From Marinitoga sp. 38H-ov (GTDB lineage: Bacteria > Thermotogota > Thermotogae > Petrotogales > Petrotogaceae), in the NCBI RefSeq assembly GCF_011057715.1, contig NZ_LNGH01000023.1, positions 1 to 64,000 on the forward strand: 64,000 nt of DNA, read 5' to 3'. The notes under the pieces were generated by a model that had not been told where the DNA came from, did not search any database, and was given only the letters and a program-made list of their open reading frames with translations. This document shows, in pieces, positions 54,901-62,290 of this stretch (its first letter is position 1; every line of letters begins with the position of its first letter). The position numbers and the translations under genes were made by a program.

Positions 54901-56194
54901 GAAATACTCAGAAGAAATTGGAGAAGAATTAAAAACTCCAGAGGTTATTAGATTAGCAAAAAAGATAGAAGGTTCAAGGAGAACCACAGGGCAACATCCT
55001 GGAGGATTAATGATCGTCCCTAAAACAATGGATGTGTATGATTTCACACCTGTTCAGTTCCCTGCTAATGATAAAAAAGCAAATACAATGACTACACATT
55101 TTGATTATCACGTAATTCATGACGACTTAGTTAAGTTAGACGCACTTGGACACGATGACCCTACATTTTTAAAAATGTTAAGTGATTTAACAGGAATTGA
55201 ATACAAAAACATAAAAATGGATGATAAAGATACTATGTCTATTTTTTCATCTTCTAAAGTTTTAGGAGTTGACTTAACCTCTGATTTAAAAACAACAGTT
55301 GGAACACTTGGAATCCCAGAATTCGGAACACAATTTGTAAGGGGAATGCTTGAAGAAACTAAACCTAAAACATTTGCTGCATTAGTTAGAATTTCTGGAT
55401 TATCACATGGTACTGATGTGTGGTTAAACAATGCAAGAGATTTAATTGTATCAAAACAAGCAACTGTTGATGAAGTAATTGCATGTCGTGACGATATTAT
55501 GAATTATTTAATTCAAAAAGGATTAGATAAAAAACACTCATTTTTTATCATGGAAAAAGTAAGAAAAGGAAAAGGACTTTCTGATGAAGATGAAGAAGAA
55601 ATGAAAAAAAATAACGTTCCAAATTGGTTTATTAATTCTTGTAAAAAAATAAAATATCTTTTCCCAAAAGCACATGCTGCAGCTTATGTTAGTATGGCAT
55701 TTAGAATTGCTTATTTCAAAGTTCATTATCCTTTAGCCTTTTATGCTACATATTTCTCTGTAAAAGGTGATGAATTTAATACAGAAATTATTCTAAAAGG
55801 CAAAAATGCTATTAGATCTAGAATATTTGAATTAAAATCATTAAAATCTTTAGATGTCAAAGAAAAAAATGAACTTACTGTTTTAGAAATAGCCTATGAA
55901 ATGATATTACGAGGATTTGGTTTTTTACCTCCGGATATATATAAATCCGATGCTAAGAATTTTATTATTGAAGGAAAAAATCTAAGAATACCTTTTATTA
56001 AAGTTCCTAATTTAGGAGAAAAAGCTGCAATTAGTATTCTTGAGGCTAGAAAAGAAAAAGAATTTTTATCAATCGAAGATTTATTAAATAGAACTGGAAT
56101 TAATAAAACTACAATTGAAACATTTAGAAAATTAGGAATGTTAAAAGGTCTTCCAGAAAAAAATCAAGTTAACTTATTTGAAGGTTTAATATAA
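51983..56194 (+). CDS. polC: DNA polymerase III alpha subunit, PolC type
   Basis: Gram-positive-type replicative polymerase of 1403 residues with proofreading. In order: N-terminal domains and an OB fold (about 205-300), PHP domain starting ELHAHSKFSALDSV near 309, DEDD exonuclease starting NFVVFDFETTGFD near 386, PHP continuation, a four-Cys zinc site (CPDCKYSEF and KKCPKCGTE, about 873-905), the catalytic region with VPDIDLNFSGEYQ near 925, and C-terminal helix-hairpin-helix-like parts. A run of seven Asn (AAT repeats near 52480) marks a low-complexity linker at about 165-185. It is preceded by AAAGGAGG and is alone in its transcript. Confidence 0.96.
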   Translation: MKISDFLLSKLGFDPFNLQGDIELNNFLILRLHNPINEKEERDIKKFFSRLMKMPVKIELSSHNNIEYLLDNWINLINGSDEENYLRFLMPDILNNELIFRVSNKFALERMKKNKKVIENILERSLGFIPNYEFIFDETLNIDYSDNSSENETYINETYIIDEPDNNNNNNNTLTNDKNNNDSKIILGNPINKVSIPLNKLNEFMYQTPKVVVEGTVFYKEFNDRAIILIMYITDNNDSITIKIFKNNAEMINSKIKEGDYIKIEGKVSYDEYQREYVIIPDNIMKIDKVDRIDDAAEKRVELHAHSKFSALDSVLDVDELVKTASKWGHKAIAITDHEVVQSIPTFYSSAKKNNIKPIFGCEINIVNNKISIINNFTEDIDFNSNFVVFDFETTGFDPNIEEIIEFGAVKIENGEITDVFHKLVKPKKNVPQKIQEITGITNEMLIDAPSIDEVLPEFIKFIENSVLVAHNANFDYRFLRRWTKDVMNIEIKIPYIDTLAMARALLNLRGGHSLDKVVKALGLGNFEHHRAHEDAKVTAYAFLKLLDKAKGRGIKNINGLINLEKMIDFKKLRKYHATVLVKNRTGLKNLYKLISKAHTEYFYRDTTVLLSELLENREGLLIGSGCSKNIIFEEYSKGASDDEIDTLISLFDYIEIQPLDSVEHPGVDKDKIKEFFKYLYKSASKFNIPIVMTSNAHYLNIEDKKARDALIIGSATKGQKKTVYNSNKYFRTTNEMLDAAYEIFEDKNIAKEIVIENTNKIADLIEEIQPLEGKLHPPIIDGADETVRELSWKTAKEIYGDPLPEIVRARIERELNSIINHGYAVLYLMAQKIVKKSNDDGYLVGSRGSVGSSLVATMMGITEVNPLPPHYICPDCKYSEFITDGSFDSGYDLPDKKCPKCGTELYKNGQDIPFETFMGFEGDKVPDIDLNFSGEYQSRAHKFIEELFGADHVFRAGTISTVAEKTAYGYVRKYSEEIGEELKTPEVIRLAKKIEGSRRTTGQHPGGLMIVPKTMDVYDFTPVQFPANDKKANTMTTHFDYHVIHDDLVKLDALGHDDPTFLKMLSDLTGIEYKNIKMDDKDTMSIFSSSKVLGVDLTSDLKTTVGTLGIPEFGTQFVRGMLEETKPKTFAALVRISGLSHGTDVWLNNARDLIVSKQATVDEVIACRDDIMNYLIQKGLDKKHSFFIMEKVRKGKGLSDEDEEEMKKNNVPNWFINSCKKIKYLFPKAHAAAYVSMAFRIAYFKVHYPLAFYATYFSVKGDEFNTEIILKGKNAIRSRIFELKSLKSLDVKEKNELTVLEIAYEMILRGFGFLPPDIYKSDAKNFIIEGKNLRIPFIKVPNLGEKAAISILEARKEKEFLSIEDLLNRTGINKTTIETFRKLGMLKGLPEKNQVNLFEGLI

Positions 56195-56196
56195 TT

Positions 56197-56228
56197 AGAA
56201 ATCCAGCGCAAAGCTGGATTTCTTTTTT
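56197..56228 (+). terminator. polC terminator
   Basis: An 11-bp stem (AGAAATCCAGC with GCTGGATTTCT) encloses GCAAA and ends in seven Ts, three bases after the polC stop. On the other strand it lies 20 bases beyond the fabD stop and could also end the fab operon, though its minus-strand T-tract is weak. Confidence 0.88.
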
Positions 56229-56246
56229 TGGCTGTCTTGTGTTTTT

Positions 56247-57134
56247 TTATATATTTAAAATACTTTTTGGATTTAAATCTTTATATATTCTTTTTACTAA
56301 ACCAGTCAACACTTTACCAGGACCTATTTCATAAACCGCTGTAACTCCTAATTCTTTCATTTTATTAACACTATCTACCCATTTTACAGTACCTGTTATT
56401 TGATTAATTATATTTTCTTTAATTTTTTCAGGAGTTTCACATATATCCCCTGTATAATTTTGAATAATTTTGTATTTTGGATTTTTAAATTTTATGTCCT
56501 TTAATTCTTCTGCCATTTTTTCCTGTGCGGGTTTAACTAATTTTGAATGAAAAGGACCACTTACATTTAATTCAACAACTTTTTTTGCTCCCTTTTCTTT
56601 TAATAATTCTAATGCTTTAACAACTTCTTTCTTATCACCACTAATAACTATTTGATCTAATGCATTATGATTAGCTATATTAATATTTTCAAATTTATCT
56701 ATAACTTCTCTTACTTTTTCTATATCTAAACCTATTACAGCTCCCATGCCTCCTAAACCTGGAGGACATGCTTCGCTCATATATTTTCCTCTTAATCTAA
56801 CTAATTTTACTCCTTCTTCAAATTTAATTACATCAGATGCTACTAACGCAGTCCATTCACCTAAAGAATGTCCTGCAACTATTTCTGGGTATATGTTTAA
56901 TTTTTCTGTTGCATATAAATACATTATATATGAAATAGTTAATAATGCAGGTTGAGCATTTTCTGTTAAAGTTAATAATTTTTCGTCATCACCATAAATA
57001 ATTGATTTTAAATCAACATTTATCGAATCAGATGCTTTATTTAAATATTCATTATACTCAGGATATTTATCCAATATTTCTTTACCCATTCCTAAAGTTT
57101 GAGAACCTTGTCCAGGAAAAACAAAAGATATCAT
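56247..57134 (-). CDS. fabD: malonyl-CoA:ACP transacylase
   Basis: It has 295 residues and moves malonyl from CoA to acyl carrier protein. Features are FVFPGQGSQTLGMG at 4-17, the catalytic Ser in VAGHSLGEWTALVAS near 90, and the His in NVSGPFHSKL near 195. It overlaps the fabK stop by four bases and is the last gene of the fab operon. No acpP or fabG gene is in the operon. Confidence 0.95.
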   Translation of the reverse strand: MISFVFPGQGSQTLGMGKEILDKYPEYNEYLNKASDSINVDLKSIIYGDDEKLLTLTENAQPALLTISYIMYLYATEKLNIYPEIVAGHSLGEWTALVASDVIKFEEGVKLVRLRGKYMSEACPPGLGGMGAVIGLDIEKVREVIDKFENINIANHNALDQIVISGDKKEVVKALELLKEKGAKKVVELNVSGPFHSKLVKPAQEKMAEELKDIKFKNPKYKIIQNYTGDICETPEKIKENIINQITGTVKWVDSVNKMKELGVTAVYEIGPGKVLTGLVKRIYKDLNPKSILNI

Positions 57135-58033
57135 TTTAACACCTCTTTTCCAAATTCTTCAATTATTTCTTTTACACTTTTAATTTCATTTATTAAGCCC
57201 GCGCTTTGTCCTGCCATAAAAGAACCATTTTCTAAATCTCCATATAAAAATGCTTTTTTTAAACTCCCTACTAACATTTCTTCAGCTTCTTCTGGAGAGT
57301 TTAATTCTAAACTTTTTATTTTTTTAGCAAATTTTGTTTTTATTACTCTTGCAGGATGACCAATTGTAGCTCCAGTGACTATTGCATCTCTAATTCCCGC
57401 CTTTAAAATAAGATTTTTATAGTTTTCATGTGCTTCACACTCATATGTTGCTATAAATCTCGTTCCCATTTGAATTCCTTCAGCTCCCAATTCAAAAGCA
57501 GCTTTCATACCTCTTATATCTGCTATTCCACCTGCAGCAATTACTGGAACTTTTAAAACATCAACCAACTTAGGTATTAATACCATTGTCGATACATCAC
57601 CAATATGACCTCCACATTCCATACCTTCACCTATAATTGCATCAACACCTATTTTTTCAAGTCTTATTGCCAAATTTTCAGAAGATACTACAGCTAATAC
57701 TTTTATATCTTTTTCTTTTAAAGATTTAATATATTTACCAGGATTACCTGCTCCAAATATAACTATAGGAACATTTTCTCTTTTTACTATTTCAACTAAT
57801 TCATCGGCATATGGATTTACTAATATAATATTTACAGCAAACGGCTTATCTGTTAATTCTTTTATAGCTTTTATAGCATTTTTTAATATATCTGGGGTCA
57901 TACTTCCGGCACCAATAGTCCCTAATCCTCCAGCTTCTGAAACAGCTGCTGCTAATTTAGCAGTACCAACCCATGCCATTCCACCCTCTAATATTGGATA
58001 TTTTATTCCAAGTAATCTGGTTATTCTATTCAT
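57131..58033 (-). CDS. fabK: enoyl-ACP reductase II (FabK), flavin-dependent
   Basis: It has 300 residues, TIM-barrel FMN protein of the FabK/nitronate monooxygenase family. The N-terminus ITRLLGIKYPILEGGMAWVG and the central GEGMECGGHIGD (with the conserved His) match FabK; AAGGIADIRGMKAAFELGA is the phosphate-binding part. The location in a fatty-acid operon makes enoyl reduction much more likely than nitronate oxidation. It overlaps fabH-like by eight bases and fabD by four. Confidence 0.92.
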   Translation of the reverse strand: MNRITRLLGIKYPILEGGMAWVGTAKLAAAVSEAGGLGTIGAGSMTPDILKNAIKAIKELTDKPFAVNIILVNPYADELVEIVKRENVPIVIFGAGNPGKYIKSLKEKDIKVLAVVSSENLAIRLEKIGVDAIIGEGMECGGHIGDVSTMVLIPKLVDVLKVPVIAAGGIADIRGMKAAFELGAEGIQMGTRFIATYECEAHENYKNLILKAGIRDAIVTGATIGHPARVIKTKFAKKIKSLELNSPEEAEEMLVGSLKKAFLYGDLENGSFMAGQSAGLINEIKSVKEIIEEFGKEVLK

Positions 58034-58907
58034 TATTGCACCTCCAGGTAATACCTGATGTTGTCATTCCTCCACCTACAGATATTAATAAATATTTTTT
58101 TAGATCGATTTTTTTATTACCAAATGTTTTATACATTGTTAATGGAATACTTGCTGCTCCTGTATTTCCATAATCTTCTATAATATCTAAAAATTCTACA
58201 TCATTAAAACTACTCTTAACACTTTCTAAAATTCTCTTATTAGCTTGATGCGGAATGATAATTTTATCATTATAATCATTTAAATAATCTCTTATCATCT
58301 TTTTCATATTACTAACAGCAAATTTATAGACTCTTTTTCCATCCATTATTATCTTTTTATCTTCATTTATATTTAACGCATCTAAATACTCACTATCATA
58401 TATTACTCTATGATCACATATAATATCATCTTTATTTTCCAATATCAATGCTACTGCCGCATCAGAAAATAATATCGATGTATTTATATCGTTTTTATCT
58501 ACAAGATCAGATAATTTCTCTGATATTACTATTAATATTTTATTTGCTATTTTTTCTCTAAACATAACATCGGCTATATGCATTGATGTTACAAAACCTA
58601 CAAAACCATTTGATACATCAATACCATATCTTAGTTTGTTTATATTTAGCTTTTCATACATTCTAACGTAGTAAGGAACATAATGCGCTCCAATTGAAGA
58701 TACAAATAGTATTGTATCAACATCTTTTAAATCTAATTTTTCAGCAGCTTTTACCCCCATTTGAAATACATCTATATTAGAAATATATCTATTTTTTATT
58801 CCTGTTCTTTTTAAAATCCATTCTTCTGAAACATTAAATCTTTTTGCTAATGTTTCATTATCCAAAATATATTCAGGAATATATGCATTTATTTGAGTAA
58901 TATACAT
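58026..58907 (-). CDS. fabH: KASIII (FabH)-like protein lacking the catalytic cysteine
   Basis: Beta-ketoacyl-ACP synthase III homologue, 293 residues, slightly short. The fold markers NETLAKRFNVSEEWILKRTG (about 17-36) are normal. At the active site, E. coli FabH has DVAAACAGF with the nucleophile Cys; here the aligned stretch is DVSNGFVGF (97-105), so Phe102 replaces Cys. The other two catalytic residues remain: His220 in PHQANKR and Asn248 in YGNTGAAS. Without Cys it cannot form the acyl-enzyme, so a decarboxylase-type role supplying the primer, or a structural role, is more likely than condensation. The DNA codons confirm TTT at that position. Confidence 0.85.
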   Translation of the reverse strand: MYITQINAYIPEYILDNETLAKRFNVSEEWILKRTGIKNRYISNIDVFQMGVKAAEKLDLKDVDTILFVSSIGAHYVPYYVRMYEKLNINKLRYGIDVSNGFVGFVTSMHIADVMFREKIANKILIVISEKLSDLVDKNDINTSILFSDAAVALILENKDDIICDHRVIYDSEYLDALNINEDKKIIMDGKRVYKFAVSNMKKMIRDYLNDYNDKIIIPHQANKRILESVKSSFNDVEFLDIIEDYGNTGAASIPLTMYKTFGNKKIDLKKYLLISVGGGMTTSGITWRCNNE

Positions 58908-58908
58908 T

Positions 58909-59328
58909 TTATCCCCTCTTTATTCCAACCATTAATTCTGCACTTGCAACTAATTTATCTTCCACTTTAGCTATTCCATTTACCTTATACATCCCCATTT
59001 TTTCTTGCAGAATCTCTACTTCATATATTAGTTTATCTCCAGGTCTAACTTCTTTTTTAAATCTTGCTTTGTCTATCCCTAAAAATAATGGAATAGATCC
59101 TTCTTTTATATCTTTCATCAAAAGTATTCCTGCAGTTTGTGCTAATCCTTCTATTATTAATACTCCTGGCATAATTGGATAATCAGGAAAATGACCTTTA
59201 AAATGAGGTTCATTTATACTGACATTTTTATATGCAATTATTTTTTTTTCTTGAATATCAATTACACCTTCTACTAATAAAAATGGATATCTATGAGGTA
59301 ATATCCTCATTATTTCATCTATTCCCAT
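58909..59328 (-). CDS. fabZ: 3-hydroxyacyl-ACP dehydratase
   Basis: It has 139 residues with a hot-dog fold. HRYPFLLVEGVI near 12 and FPDYPIMPGVLIIEGLAQ near 48 contain the catalytic His and Glu. It dehydrates 3-hydroxyacyl-ACP in elongation. GGGGTGAT precedes the start, which lies ten bases inside the end of degV. It is followed one base later by the KASIII-like gene. Confidence 0.95.
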   Translation of the reverse strand: MGIDEIMRILPHRYPFLLVEGVIDIQEKKIIAYKNVSINEPHFKGHFPDYPIMPGVLIIEGLAQTAGILLMKDIKEGSIPLFLGIDKARFKKEVRPGDKLIYEVEILQEKMGMYKVNGIAKVEDKLVASAELMVGIKRG

Positions 59329-60158
59329 TGTGTTATCACCCCTATTGCATCTGGACCTAAATGTGTTCCAATTACCGGATCTAATAATGCATAAATATTT
59401 TCGTTAATTCCTCTATTTTTTAATTCTTCAATTATCATAGTTCCATATTTTAAATTACCCGTATGAATAATTGCTGTTCTTTTTAATTTTAATGAATCTA
59501 TTCTTTCTAATGATGAATTTATTAATTCTTTTATCATTTTATTATATCCTCTAACGCTTTTTAAAGGAACTATTTCTCCTTCTATTAGAGACAACAATGG
59601 TTTCATATTTAATAATCCGCCCATTAAAGCTTTTGCTTTCCCTATTCTTCCACCTTTATACAAGTAATCTAAGTTAGTAACTGAAAACATTATTTTTATT
59701 GTATTATAAAAATTTTTTGCATATTCTATTAGTTGTTCTAATGAATAATTATTACTCTCAATTTTTTCTTTTAATTCTAATAATAAAAATCCCAATCCAA
59801 AGCTAGTTAATTTTGAATCAACTACAAATATTCTTTTTTCATCTACCATTGTAGAAGCTAATCTTGCTGAATTCAAAGTTCCACTTAATTTTTCAGATAT
59901 TGTTACAGTTATTAAATAATCATATCTTTTTAACATATCTCTATATACATCTTCAAAATCTTTTACAGATGGTTGGGAAGTTAAAGGTATATATGATCCT
60001 ACTTTTAATTCTTCATAAAATGTTGTAGGGCAAATATCAATAGCTCTTATATGATTCCCTTCTCTTAAAATATATAATGAAGCAACTCCTATATCATTTT
60101 TTTCTAAAAATTCTGTTGATAAATTACATGTATTATCTGTTACTAAACCTATTTTCAT
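59319..60158 (-). CDS. DegV family fatty-acid-binding protein
   Basis: It has 279 residues. KIGLVTDNTCNLSTEFLEKN at the N-terminus and TSQPSVKDFEDVYRD near 58, then SGTLNSARLAS near 88 and DLDYLYKGGRIGKAKAL-like stretch near 155 (NLDYLYKGGRIGKAKALMG) are DegV signatures. DegV/FakB proteins hold a fatty acid for phosphorylation by FakA. Its position between fabF and fabZ, with overlap into fabZ, points to a role in sensing or recycling fatty acids. No FakA is in the window. Confidence 0.9.
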   Translation of the reverse strand: MKIGLVTDNTCNLSTEFLEKNDIGVASLYILREGNHIRAIDICPTTFYEELKVGSYIPLTSQPSVKDFEDVYRDMLKRYDYLITVTISEKLSGTLNSARLASTMVDEKRIFVVDSKLTSFGLGFLLLELKEKIESNNYSLEQLIEYAKNFYNTIKIMFSVTNLDYLYKGGRIGKAKALMGGLLNMKPLLSLIEGEIVPLKSVRGYNKMIKELINSSLERIDSLKLKRTAIIHTGNLKYGTMIIEELKNRGINENIYALLDPVIGTHLGPDAIGVITQWE

Positions 60159-60170
60159 ATTATCATCTCC

Positions 60171-61400
60171 TTATATACCCCTATACACAATAGAAACATT
60201 ATGTCCTCCAAATCCAAAAGAATTTTTTATAGCATATTCTGCTTTATATTCTATTGTTTCTCTTGGAATATTTAAATCATTTAACTCATCATCAATATTT
60301 TCTAGATTTGGCATACCGTGAATAAAGCCTTCTTTCATTTGCAGAATCATACCTACAAATTCTATCGCTGCTGCTGCACCTAATCCGTGTCCAAATAATG
60401 TTTTTGAACCTTGAATGTATATTTTTTTTGCATGTTCTCCAAGTGCTGATCTTAATGCTCTTGTTTCTGCAACATCTCCAGCTGGCGTTGAAGTTGCGTG
60501 ACAATTCGCTAAATCAATTTTTTCTGGAGAGATATTTGCATCTTTTAAAGCAATTTGAATTGCTCTAGCAGCACCTTTTCCTTCTTCATCTGGAGCACTA
60601 ATGTGATAAGCATCGCCAGTCATACCAAATCCTTCAATATATCCATATATATTTGCATCTCTTTTTTTTGCATGTTCTTCCGATTCTAAAATTATTACCC
60701 CTGAACCCTCACCCATCACAAAACCATCTCTATCTTTATCAAATGGTCTTGATGCACCTTTTGGATCATCATTCCTAGTTGATAATGCTCTCATATTTGC
60801 AAACGCTGCTATTGGCATTGGATCAATTGTAGCTTCTGCTCCACCAACTATTGCTACATCTATATATCCATGTCTTATTAACATACTTCCAATTGCTATA
60901 GCATGTAAAGAAGAAGCACATGCACTTACTGTATTAAAATTTGGACCTTTTAATCCAAATTCTATAGAAACAACACCTGAGGCCATATCTGATATCATCA
61001 TAGGAATTAAAAAAGGACTAACAACTTTAGGACCTTTTTTTTCCATTTTTTCAAATTCTTGGTATAATGTTTTAAATCCTCCTATACCTGATGCAACAAT
61101 TACAGCAGCATTTTCTTTCCATTCACCATCACCCAATTTACTATCTTCTAACGCTTCTTTAGTTGCAGCTATGGCAAATTGCAAAAATCTATCATACCTT
61201 TTTGCAGTTTTTTTATCCATATATAATGTTGGATCAAAATCCTTTACTTCTGCTGCAATTTTAACCTTATGATCATTTGTATCAAATTGTGTAATATAAT
61301 CTATTCCTATTTTCATTTTTCTCAAACTTTCTTTAAATTCCTCTTTTGACTTAGCTATTGAATTAATTGTACCTAAACCAGTTACTACTACTTTATTCAT
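60171..61400 (-). CDS. fabF: beta-ketoacyl-ACP synthase II
   Basis: It has 409 residues, thiolase fold. The catalytic triad is present: Cys in VSACASSLHAI near 163, His in CHATSTPAGD near 300 and His in LFGHGLGAAAA near 335. It performs elongation. It is the first gene of the operon, with AGAAGGAGG upstream and a dyad-bearing promoter region at 61466. Since the KASIII-like protein lacks Cys, FabF may be the only condensing enzyme encoded here. Confidence 0.96.
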   Translation of the reverse strand: MNKVVVTGLGTINSIAKSKEEFKESLRKMKIGIDYITQFDTNDHKVKIAAEVKDFDPTLYMDKKTAKRYDRFLQFAIAATKEALEDSKLGDGEWKENAAVIVASGIGGFKTLYQEFEKMEKKGPKVVSPFLIPMMISDMASGVVSIEFGLKGPNFNTVSACASSLHAIAIGSMLIRHGYIDVAIVGGAEATIDPMPIAAFANMRALSTRNDDPKGASRPFDKDRDGFVMGEGSGVIILESEEHAKKRDANIYGYIEGFGMTGDAYHISAPDEEGKGAARAIQIALKDANISPEKIDLANCHATSTPAGDVAETRALRSALGEHAKKIYIQGSKTLFGHGLGAAAAIEFVGMILQMKEGFIHGMPNLENIDDELNDLNIPRETIEYKAEYAIKNSFGFGGHNVSIVYRGI

Positions 61401-61465
61401 TTTATTACCTCCTTCTATTATTTATTTCTCCATATTAAATAATAAGCAACAATGTGCCAATTAAT

Positions 61466-61491
61466 TATTATAGAACATTTGTTCTATAATA
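61466..61491. promoter_or_regulatory. inverted repeat on the fab operon promoter
   Basis: Arms TATTATAGAAC and GTTCTATAATA (11 bp, perfect) around ATTT, 66 bases upstream of fabF. On the minus strand the arm contains TATAAT, a likely -10 box, so a bound protein would block the promoter. The centre GAAC-N4-GTTC equals the core of the Gram-positive LexA box. The divergent PilZ gene lies on the other side. Confidence 0.7.
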
Positions 61492-61577
61492 GTATATTAA
61501 TTATACTTTTATTAAAGTTACTATGATTTAGTAAGTATAATTATTAGACTAATTTAAATATTTTTTTACCTAAAATT

Positions 61578-61588
61578 TATGTTATAAT
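61578..61588 (+). promoter_or_regulatory. extended -10 promoter of the PilZ-PelD-like operon
   Basis: TTATGTTATAAT has a consensus TATAAT at 61583-61588 with TG one base before. No good -35 is present. The distance to the PilZ start codon is 33 bases, with GGGAGAG as ribosome site. Confidence 0.55.
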
Positions 61589-61620
61589 ATAAAAAAATAT
61601 GTTTTTTTGGGAGAGATCTT

Positions 61621-62289
61621 ATGGAAGAGAAAAACAATATCTATATAGAAAAAGTAAAAGTAAATACTATATTATATAATGGAGATTTAGTCGATATAGA
61701 ATTACCTCAACAACACATTATAGGTAATAGTAGAGTATTAGAACTGGATTTCAAAAAAAAATATGCTAAAATTCTTCCTCCGATATATAAAAATCAGAGA
61801 ATAAAATTACATAATAATGAAAAAATTAATATTAGGGTATATAATAAAGGTTCTAATGTTATGATAAAATCTTATATTTTAGACATCTCAAAGGATCATA
61901 TACTAATATACTTACCTGCATATTGTTATAAAATACAAAAAAGAATTTTTTTTAGAATTCCTATTATTAGGAATGGAATATTATTTGATGAAGAAAATAA
62001 TAAATTAATACCTTTTGAAACTAGGGATTTTAGTGCAGGTGGGATTCAAATTGCAGTAAAAGAGGTTTTGGATAATAAAGAATATTTATTAAAATCACTA
62101 GCTTTAGATGAAGATTTTATACTAAATGAAATTAAAACACAAGTTGTTCGATATATTGATGAAAATATATTTGGAGAAAAACTATATGGTTTAAAGTTTT
62201 TAAACCTTGATTATGAATTAGAAAAAAATATTGTAAGGTATGTTAATTTATATACTATAAAAGCCAAACATCCAAATCAGGGGGAGTAA
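61621..62289 (+). CDS. PilZ-domain c-di-GMP receptor (YcgR-like)
   Basis: It has 222 residues: an N-terminal YcgR-N-like beta domain (about 1-100), then PilZ with the RxxxR-type motif in KRIFFRIPIIR near 104-114 and the DxSxxG motif in RDFSAGGIQIAV near 135. These bind c-di-GMP. It has no membrane segment. It is followed after one base by the PelD-like gene, so c-di-GMP control of the same process is likely. A flagellar-brake role is also possible for this architecture. Confidence 0.85.
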   Translation: MEEKNNIYIEKVKVNTILYNGDLVDIELPQQHIIGNSRVLELDFKKKYAKILPPIYKNQRIKLHNNEKINIRVYNKGSNVMIKSYILDISKDHILIYLPAYCYKIQKRIFFRIPIIRNGILFDEENNKLIPFETRDFSAGGIQIAVKEVLDNKEYLLKSLALDEDFILNEIKTQVVRYIDENIFGEKLYGLKFLNLDYELEKNIVRYVNLYTIKAKHPNQGE

Positions 62290-62290
62290 T

